A DNA stretch of 63,219 nucleotides from a bacterium. GTDB taxonomy: Bacteria; Bacteroidota; Bacteroidia; Flavobacteriales; Schleiferiaceae. The notes under the pieces are model-generated. The model was not told the DNA's origin. It made no database searches and saw only the letters and a list, made by a program, of their open reading frames with translations. The DNA lies in assembly GCA_016125155.1 (NCBI GenBank), contig WGMI01000034.1, positions 1-63,219 on the forward strand, read 5' to 3'. The position numbers and the translations under genes were made by a program. Each line of letters starts with the position of its first letter. Position 1 is the stretch's first letter. Positions 55,221-63,219 of this stretch are shown in pieces.

Positions 55221-56228
55221 ATGAACCTGCCCCAAACCCTTGGTGAATTCATCGTAGAGAACCAAAAGGACTTTCCCTATGCTTCGGGAGAGTTGTCGCA
55301 GTTGCTCAGTTCGTTGCGCATTGCGGCCAAGGTGGTAAACCGCGAAATCAACAAAGCCGGTTTGGCGGATATTTTGGGCATTGCGGGTGCCGAAAACGTT
55401 CAGGGCGAAGCGCAAATGAAGTTGGATGTTTTTGCCAACGATGTGTTTATTAAGGCACTCAAAGCCCGGGGCGAGGTGTGCGGGGTGGCCTCAGAAGAGA
55501 ACGAAGACTACATCGCGTTCCGCGATCCTATTCACAGTACTTCGAAATATGTGGTGCTCATCGATCCGCTCGATGGTTCTTCCAACGTGGATGTCAACGT
55601 GTCGGTCGGGACCATTTTCAGCATTTATCGCCGTTTGAGCGAGCCGGGTACACCGGTCCAACTCGAGGACTTTTTGCAGCCGGGCAACCTTCAGGTGGCG
55701 GCGGGGTATATTGTCTATGGTTCTTCGACCATGTTGGTCTACACTACGGGCCGCGGGGTCAATGGCTTTACCTACGATCCATCGATCGGGAGTTTTTACT
55801 TGAGCCATCCGGAGATGCAGTTTCCGCGTTCGGGGAAGATTTACTCTATCAACGAGGGGAATTATGTCCACTTTCCCGATGGGGTTAAGAAGTACATCAA
55901 GTATTGTCAGGAACTCGATCCAGCCACTTCGCGCCCTTATTCTTCGCGCTACATCGGTTCACTGGTGAGCGATTTTCACCGCAATATGCTCAAAGGCGGT
56001 ATCTACATCTACCCGAAGGGAACCACTTCGCCCAATGGAAAATTGCGGCTGCTCTACGAATGCAATCCGCTGGCGTTTATTGCGGAACAGGCGGGGGGTA
56101 AGGCCACCAATGGGTTTGACCGCATTCTCGACATCCAGCCCAACGCCCTCCACCAGCGCGTTCCGTTTTTTATCGGTTCGGTCGAGATGGTCGAAAAAGC
56201 CGAGGAGTTTATGGCGCAGTTTGGGTAG
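55221..56228 (+). CDS. fbp: Fructose-1,6-bisphosphatase, class I
   Basis: A 335-residue gluconeogenic phosphatase converting fructose 1,6-bisphosphate to fructose 6-phosphate. Metal and catalytic motifs: [12 protein letters not shown] and [20 protein letters not shown]; the C-terminal [20 protein letters not shown] holds the substrate/metal site. The AMP-site region is not clearly conserved. It ends with TAG within the palindrome at 56227, and the repeat array follows. Confidence 0.97.
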   Translation: MNLPQTLGEFIVENQKDFPYASGELSQLLSSLRIAAKVVNREINKAGLADILGIAGAENVQGEAQMKLDVFANDVFIKALKARGEVCGVASEENEDYIAFRDPIHSTSKYVVLIDPLDGSSNVDVNVSVGTIFSIYRRLSEPGTPVQLEDFLQPGNLQVAAGYIVYGSSTMLVYTTGRGVNGFTYDPSIGSFYLSHPEMQFPRSGKIYSINEGNYVHFPDGVKKYIKYCQELDPATSRPYSSRYIGSLVSDFHRNMLKGGIYIYPKGTTSPNGKLRLLYECNPLAFIAEQAGGKATNGFDRILDIQPNALHQRVPFFIGSVEMVEKAEEFMAQFG

Positions 56229-56246
56229 ACGCCGTGCTTGGCGTCT
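56227..56246 (+). repeat. Palindromic element related to GACGCCATGCATGGCGTC
   Basis: AGACGCC-GTGCTT-GGCGTCT, a seven-base-pair hairpin starting inside the fbp stop codon. Same family as 22858-22947 and 63161-63184. Confidence 0.75.
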
Positions 56247-56253
56247 CCTGCTA

Positions 56254-57133
56254 CCTGCGGCCATTACTTGCGGCCTCTGCGAGAAAATCGGCTGGGGTTC
56301 ACGCAGAGCGCGCAGAGGAAAATGCACGCAAAGGACGCAGAGTGAGTATCCTTTGATTCAATATGAACGGCACTCAGAAATTTCCCATGAAGGACGGAAG
56401 AATAGTGGGCTGATGGAATACTCTGCGGCCTCTGCGGGGGTCTTTGCGGCCTCTGCGAGAAAATCGGCTGGGGTTCACGCAGAGCGCGCAGAGGGGAATG
56501 CACGCAGAGTGTTCAGAGTGAGTTTCCATTGATTCAATATGAACGGTACTCAGGAATTTCCCCGTGAAAGACGGAAGAAAAGTGGGCTGCTGGAATACTC
56601 TGCGGCCTCTGCGGGGGTCTTTGCGGCCTCTGCGAGAGAATCGGCTGGGGTTCACGCAGAGCGCGCAGAGGGGAATGCACGCAAAGGACGCAGAGTGAGC
56701 ATCCATTGATTCAATATGAACGGTACTAAGGAATTTCCCATGAAAGACGGAAACAAGATGGGTTGTTCAAACACTCCGCGGCCTCTGCGAGAGAATCGGC
56801 GGGGCTTCACGCAGAGCGCGCAGAGGGGAATGCACGCAAAGGACGCAGATTGATTTTCCGATGAAGCGAAAGCTGCGGCTTTGATGTAACATTCATGAAA
56901 GAAGCGGTCTGAGCGTGGGCTGCTGGAATACTCCGCGGCCTCTGCGGGGGTCTTTGCGGCCTCTGCGAGAGAATCGGCTGGGGTTCACGCAGAGCGCGCA
57001 GAGGGGAATGCACGCAAAGGACGCAGAGTGATTTTCCGATGAAGCGAAAGCTGCGGCTTTGATGTAACATTCATGTAAGAAGCGGTCTGAGCCTGGGCTG
57101 ATGGAATACTCTGCGGCCTCTGCGAGAAAATCT
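56254..57133 (+). repeat. Six-copy intergenic repeat array
   Basis: The block CGGCCTCTGCGAG begins at 56271, 56447, 56624, 56778, 56957 and 57114, spacings 176, 177, 154, 179 and 157. Each full copy contains a core (TCGGCTGGGGTTCACGCAGA, then GCGCGCAGAGG and GAATGCACGCA). Copies 1-3 end with GATTCAATATGAACGG; copies 4-5 end with a different tail (GATGAAGCGAAAGCTGCGGC). Copies differ by point changes and a ~22-base insertion (GCGGGGGTCTTTGCGGCCTC). Minus-strand frames here are translations of the repeat, not genes. No gene is seen from 56247 to 57254. Confidence 0.9.
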
Positions 57134-57254
57134 GCTTTCGTTCGAGAAGAGAGTTCAGGAAATGGGCGATCCATGATTAGCAATCTTTTGATAACCTGGG
57201 CTTAACAATGAGTCCGGTTTTTTTTTTTGGACTATTGTTCAAATCTTTAAAACA

Positions 57255-58541
57255 ATGAAAACCCTTATTGCTTCAGTTTGTACGCTCTTATTGATTAGCT
57301 TCGGTTGCAAACCCGAGCACAACGTGTCCCAGTCTGCTTCTCCTATGTTGTCTACCTCTACGCCTTGTTGGGCGGTGTGGACTTAGTTGGATTCGACCAT
57401 TTGGGATTATATGCAGCATCCGGCCGAGCCCGACGACGAATACGCCAACGAATTGATGTACGCCACGGCCATGGCCATTCAAGAAGCCAGTTGCGAAGAG
57501 GGATTTCTCGATGATTATTTTACGAGTATTACGGACACAGGAGGCATTTTCCTTCCGGATTTTTTGAATCACTATCCGCAATGGACGACCATTTTTGCCA
57601 ACAACCTGGCCACTTATGGGTACAATTTGACCGATATTCTTACGAATGGGTTTACGGCGTATGGTGATGAATATCATATCACTATGTGGAGTCCCTATTC
57701 TAATGCATTGTATCCAGAGGGTATTCCAGCCATTGGTATTGCGACTGATATTCCGGACGACGACGATTCCATCTTTGAACGAATTCCGGCTTTTATTCCT
57801 TCGGACAATTCATGTCTGTTTCTCGAAGGTGCCATCGGCTCTTCAGAGCAATATGATAAATGCGAAATTTTACCGTACAGAGAACAACAAACTTTTCTAG
57901 AGTTGAATGTGATTATTGTTTCTTTCGCTCAAACAAATGAACAAGAACAAAAAAGCCTGACCATTTTAACGGACGGACCGTCAACGAGTAACTGGGGTCC
58001 CGGAGATCCAAATCAATGTGAGTTTGGACTTGGACTGGCCATACGTGAATTTAAAATGTTCAGAAGACTTGATCGGAATAAACACGATGAACTTCGAATA
58101 TATAACTCCACTTCAGAGCCATTTGAGTATTGTATCAATCCCTATATGTTGCCCAGCTCAGGAAGCGTCGCTGATTGGAGATATTCGCGTGAGGAATATC
58201 GAATCCATAAGAATTTCCTTGGACAGATAAAAATAATGTACCACTGGCTGAAGGAGCCTCAAATGTGGGCAAATGGTGATCCTAATCAAAATATTCTGGT
58301 CAACCGTGATGTGGTTTTTATTGCTTGGGAATGGGATCGTTTTGCTTGGCCAAAAACAGTCGAATTCAACGATCCATGTGGTGGAGGAAAGAAGATTTAT
58401 ATCAGAGAACGAATGAAATATCGGGGTGATATATACGCTGTAGGCAGTTTAAATCCCGCGCCTATGGGGGAGAATTGGTGCATAGATCAATTCGGCCTCT
58501 ATTCTCAGAGCAATGGAGCCGTAAAAGTAGTGGTTCAATGA
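57255..58541 (+). pseudogene. Lipoprotein interrupted by an in-frame TAG
   Basis: An ATG at 57255 starts a lipoprotein signal (MKTLIASVCTLLLISFGCKP, Cys18). After residue 43 (STPCWAVWT) the frame reads TAG at 57384-57386, then continues LDSTIWDYMQHPAEPDDEYA for 384 codons to TGA at 58541. Reading through the TAG gives one coherent exported protein; without it the long second part lacks a signal. The domain (YATAMAIQEASCEEGFLDDY; RMKYRGDIYAVGSLNPAPMG) matches no family I know. From about 57640 the sequence becomes AT-rich. The stop overlaps the next ATG as ATGA, so the partner gene is an outer-membrane protein of the same operon. Confidence 0.6.
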
Positions 58542-59638
58542 GATTTTTGAAGTGGGCTTTTTTCTATGTAAAAAGAGCCAAATGGACATTTGTTTTCTTG
58601 TGCTTTTTTAGTATGAAGGTAGATGCCCAGTTCACATTAGAACTGGGCATTACTGCCTATGACTATATCAGGACTGAATTTATTAATTCACCTTTTATTG
58701 GACTTCCTGGTAATCCTTCAATACTAGAGCACAAGGCATCACCATTTATCTATTATCTCAATTATCAAAAGAATTCAAATCGATTCTTTATCTCTTATTA
58801 TTCCGCTTGGTTTAACTCTGCAAATGTTTCTACATATGGAAAGAGCTATTATAGTCTCGGCTATACTCGGAATTTTCATAATTGGTTTATTTCAGGAGTA
58901 TTTGAGTCTATGTATTTTTACCAATTGTACGACCAATTCGTAGAGTATAACGAAAATTGGGAAATTCCTTATGATTTGGGTTTGGGTCTTCATGTGGGTT
59001 ACGTTTGGAATGGTTTGAAAATCAGATATAGGAGAGAGGGACTTTTGACTTTTGATGAACGAACGGTGGAGGCTTGGTCTCCTTGGAATCAGTGGTTTTT
59101 TGACTTTACTGGGACAATTCCTTTAGACAATAGATCACCACAGTTAGAAAAGGAAAATCTAAGTCAAGATCATTGGTTGGTCCCTGAGTTTTCAATAGGA
59201 TTAGAGATTGGTTTGAATGAGTTGAATGTGGGCGGACCATTGAGGTTGTATCCAATTTGGAGATTGGCCGTAGTGGGCGGCGAAGAATATCAATTATCTT
59301 TTTCTCGAAGTCAGTGGTGGAGCTATGCGCCTTTCCAGAATTTCATTTCAGACGATGTTCTCTCTGCTGAAATTAATACTGTGGACTTTGGATATCGTTT
59401 TAAAAAGACTTGGGATCTATATTTAGGTCATTCATGGAATAGGAAAAGTTACTATTTAAATTATTCAGAACTCGATCATCGCTGGTATTACGAACGCGCC
59501 ATCAGCCCTGCCGTTGGGTACCGGCACAACCAATTCACTTTTCAATTGCGGGCCGATATCAAGTATCAGTACGAACCCCAAGCCGAAGTATTCAACCGGG
59601 GCGATGTGCGATTTGGGGTGTTGTATCGGTTCAAGTAG
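58538..59638 (+). CDS. Outer-membrane beta-barrel-like protein
   Basis: A 366-residue exported protein (signal FLCFFSMKVDAQ) with many short alternating hydrophobic/aromatic strands (FYQLYDQFVEYNENWEIPYD; NTVDFGYRFKKTWDLYLGHS) and a C-terminal VRFGVLYRFK, aromatic residue near the end as in barrels. It is AT-rich except for the last ~55 codons, which are GC-rich, so the gene looks mosaic. The start overlaps the lipoprotein stop. It ends with TAG. No family recognised. Confidence 0.65.
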   Translation: MRFLKWAFFYVKRAKWTFVFLCFFSMKVDAQFTLELGITAYDYIRTEFINSPFIGLPGNPSILEHKASPFIYYLNYQKNSNRFFISYYSAWFNSANVSTYGKSYYSLGYTRNFHNWFISGVFESMYFYQLYDQFVEYNENWEIPYDLGLGLHVGYVWNGLKIRYRREGLLTFDERTVEAWSPWNQWFFDFTGTIPLDNRSPQLEKENLSQDHWLVPEFSIGLEIGLNELNVGGPLRLYPIWRLAVVGGEEYQLSFSRSQWWSYAPFQNFISDDVLSAEINTVDFGYRFKKTWDLYLGHSWNRKSYYLNYSELDHRWYYERAISPAVGYRHNQFTFQLRADIKYQYEPQAEVFNRGDVRFGVLYRFK

Positions 59639-61324
<1,686 letters not shown>

Positions 61325-61336
61325 TGTTGCGCTGAA

Positions 61337-63154
61337 ATGGAGAATAAGACCGACCTGAACAAGGTCATCGGATTTGTGTTGATCGGGGCTTTGTTTTTCT
61401 GGTTTGCCATGGTCAATAAGCCCAAAGAGCAACCCAAAGCGAGCGCGCAAGTTGGGGATACAACAGCTGTGGTGACCGATACAACAGAGACTTTGGCCCA
61501 AGCCCAAACGTCGGGGGTCGCTATGAGTGACTCGGTGAAGGCTTTTGCGCTGCAAACCGAGTTGGGTCCTTTCTATACGTCGGATCAAACCGCGGAAGAG
61601 CAGGTTTATACCCTTTCAAACGAGGTTCTTACCGTGCGCATTTCCAGCCGCGGTGCCGCGGTTCAAGGGGCGAGGTTGAACGCCTATAAAACCTACGATT
61701 CGCTTTCGGTCGATTTGTTCCGCTCCGACGAAACCGCCGATGTCTTGCTTGAAGGGGTTAAGTCCCTTCCCATGAGCAAGTTGAATTTCCGTTTGCTCGA
61801 TCAATCCCCAGGCCAAGTTCGACTGGGCGCGCGGTCGAATACAGGATCGGATTTGATCGTCGAATACACCTTAGAAGAGGGCGGCTATCGACTCAACAGC
61901 CGGATTGTGAGCGCAGGAACGGGCGTCAAGCCCACGGCCATGGCGTGGAGCATGAATGCGCACCGCTTTGAGAAAAACCGGAAAAACGAGAATCTTCAAA
62001 CCGGTTTATACTACCAGTATGCGGGCAAGGACAAGCGCGACCATCTCTCTTTGAGCAAAGCCGATACCGAAGAGCGAGAGCAGCTCGAATGGGTCGCTGT
62101 CAAGCAGCAGTATTTTTCCAGTATCCTCAGGGTTCCGTCGGGGATTGTTTCGGCCAAGATGGAATCGCTCCCGCTCGAACAAGATTCGCTGCTCAAGGCC
62201 TTCAACAGCCGGTTGGCTTTTACCGCTTCGGAGTCCCTCGATTTGGAGTGGTATTTCGTGCCCAACAAGTATGATGTGCTCAAGGTCTATGACCTGAATT
62301 TCGACGAACTGATTCCCCTCGGATGGGGCATTTTGGGTTGGATCAACAAGGGGGCCGTTATCAGTTTGTTTCGCTGGTTGGAGCACGCTGGATTGAACTA
62401 TGGTTTGATCATTTTGATCATCGCCTTGGTCTTCAAGATTGTCCTCTTGCCTTTGACCTACAGTTCGTATTTGTCGATGGCGAAGATGCGGGTGCTCAAA
62501 CCCGAAATGGACGAACTCAACGCCAAATTCGAGGGCAAGGACCCGATGAAGAAGCAAACGGCGGTGATGGAGCTCTACCGCAGCGCCGGGGTCAATCCGT
62601 TGGGGGGCTGTGTACCGGTCTTGTTGCAGTTTCCGATTTTGATCGCACTTTTCAACTTTTTCCCTGCGGCCTTTGAGCTGCGGCATCAGGCGTTTTTATG
62701 GGCCCAAGATCTTTCGACCTACGATTCCATTTTCAACCTCCCGTTCGAGATTCCGTTCTACGGTTCGCACGTGAGTTTGTTCACCTTGCTCATGACGGTT
62801 TCGACCCTGTTGTATACCTATTTCAACAATCAGTTGAGCCCGCAGAACGAGCAAATGGCGCAGCTCAAATGGATGATGTACCTCATGCCGATTGTCTTCC
62901 TTGGAGTATTCAACAATTATTCTGCGGGTTTGAGCTATTACTACTTTGTGGCCAATATGTTGACATTCAGTCAGCAATGGTTGATTCGTCAGTTTGTGGA
63001 CGACGATGCCATCCATGCCAAAATCCAACAGAAAAAGGCGAAAGGTCCCGCTGGTCCAAGCAAGTTCCAACAGCGGCTCGAAAAGCTGACCCAACAAAAA
63101 GAGCAGAGCGAGGAGTTGGTCAAGCTCAACCGCCAAATGCGCCGCAAGAAGTAA
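61337..63154 (+). CDS. yidC: Membrane protein insertase YidC
   Basis: A 605-residue YidC/Oxa1-type insertase. N-terminal membrane helix (VIGFVLIGALFFWFAMVNKP), a large periplasmic beta domain (~60-340), then the conserved insertase core (GLIILIIALVFKIVLLPLTY; SAGVNPLGGCVPVLLQFPIL) and terminal helices. The C-terminal tail is lysine/glutamine-rich (QQKKAKGPAGPSKFQQRLEK), as for ribosome contacts. It follows pyrG by 12 bases. The open frame is complete. Confidence 0.96.
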   Translation: MENKTDLNKVIGFVLIGALFFWFAMVNKPKEQPKASAQVGDTTAVVTDTTETLAQAQTSGVAMSDSVKAFALQTELGPFYTSDQTAEEQVYTLSNEVLTVRISSRGAAVQGARLNAYKTYDSLSVDLFRSDETADVLLEGVKSLPMSKLNFRLLDQSPGQVRLGARSNTGSDLIVEYTLEEGGYRLNSRIVSAGTGVKPTAMAWSMNAHRFEKNRKNENLQTGLYYQYAGKDKRDHLSLSKADTEEREQLEWVAVKQQYFSSILRVPSGIVSAKMESLPLEQDSLLKAFNSRLAFTASESLDLEWYFVPNKYDVLKVYDLNFDELIPLGWGILGWINKGAVISLFRWLEHAGLNYGLIILIIALVFKIVLLPLTYSSYLSMAKMRVLKPEMDELNAKFEGKDPMKKQTAVMELYRSAGVNPLGGCVPVLLQFPILIALFNFFPAAFELRHQAFLWAQDLSTYDSIFNLPFEIPFYGSHVSLFTLLMTVSTLLYTYFNNQLSPQNEQMAQLKWMMYLMPIVFLGVFNNYSAGLSYYYFVANMLTFSQQWLIRQFVDDDAIHAKIQQKKAKGPAGPSKFQQRLEKLTQQKEQSEELVKLNRQMRRKK

Positions 63155-63160
63155 CATCAT

Positions 63161-63184
63161 AGAGACGCCATGCATGGCGTCTCT
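63161..63184 (+). repeat. Perfect 24-bp palindrome
   Basis: AGAGACGCCATG followed by its exact reverse complement CATGGCGTCTCT, just after yidC. It matches the 13-bp repeat unit at 22870-22947 and the palindrome at 56227. No T run follows, so it is not a simple terminator. Confidence 0.85.
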
Positions 63185-63219
63185 GCCTGTGCATGATCTG
63201 AGGACCCTGCCTTCATCAT

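Noticed and set aside
56254..57133. Possible CRISPR array
   Set aside because: Periods of 154-179 bases, variable length and internal insertions; no uniform short repeats with unique spacers, and no cas genes.
56264..57183. Minus-strand proteins rich in REPQPI and RPQRPP segments
   Set aside because: They are translations of the repeat array and change with each repeat copy.

Overview
The window looks like part of the chromosome of a Bacteroidota bacterium, probably a moderately GC-rich member near Flavobacteriales or Saprospirales (the rank below phylum is a guess). The evidence is: many secreted proteins, some ending in C-termini like type IX secretion sorting tails; an atpD-atpC pair with no other ATP synthase genes beside it; a DAHP synthase/chorismate mutase fusion; a DUF5777-YceI-cytochrome lipoprotein cluster; Omp28-like and DUF3857 transglutaminase-like proteins; and -7 promoter boxes of the Bacteroidota form TAnnTTTG. 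No rRNA, tRNA, CRISPR array, transposase or integrase was found.

Layout. 1-1.2 kb is AT-rich, with a partial gene, a stop-interrupted gene and an attC-like imperfect palindrome, so it resembles the end of a gene-cassette region. 1.2-12.3 kb is core: an HTH regulator, a TerB/DnaJ protein, a 33-residue membrane peptide, rsmI with the DAHP synthase/chorismate mutase, an arginase-family enzyme, a large lamin-tail surface protein, asd and msrA. 12.3-17.4 kb holds two M16 peptidase-family genes flanked by two inverted copies of a MITE-like element with terminal inverted repeats and apparent 6-bp target duplications. 17.4-18.3 kb is an AT-rich two-gene island touching rsgA. 18.3-22.8 kb carries rsgA-dtd-mazG-like, a yefM-yoeB toxin-antitoxin pair with a GTAC-repeat operator, and atpDC. 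22.9-33.9 kb holds a phosphodiesterase/TPR/sulfotransferase fusion, two convergent secreted paralogues, aconitase, an HTH fragment, a TPR histidine kinase and an MFS transporter. 33.9-36.5 kb is the cytochrome-like lipoprotein/YceI/DUF5777 operon.

36.7-43.9 kb is an operon of three large secreted proteins (TPR plus MORN-like repeats, then two DUF3857/transglutaminase-like proteins). Each is interrupted by a single lesion: one in-frame TAG and two apparent 1-base deletions in G runs. 43.9-56.2 kb returns to housekeeping: a deacylase, purB, an Omp28-like lipoprotein, an endonuclease/exonuclease/phosphatase protein, cheR, PAP2, queA, a glycosyltransferase, a FAD oxidoreductase and fbp. 56.25-57.13 kb is a six-copy intergenic repeat array. 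It is followed by a lipoprotein/outer-membrane pair with an AT-rich centre (the lipoprotein also carries an in-frame TAG), then pyrG and yidC.

The most interesting signals are the MITE-like family, the cluster of single-base lesions in one secreted-protein operon, the three-domain fusion, the 12-bp-phased GTAC operator of the toxin-antitoxin pair, the attC-like site, and several dispersed palindromes built on GACGCCATGCATGGCGTC. Start codons were chosen by homology, signal peptides and promoter spacing; several are uncertain and are marked.
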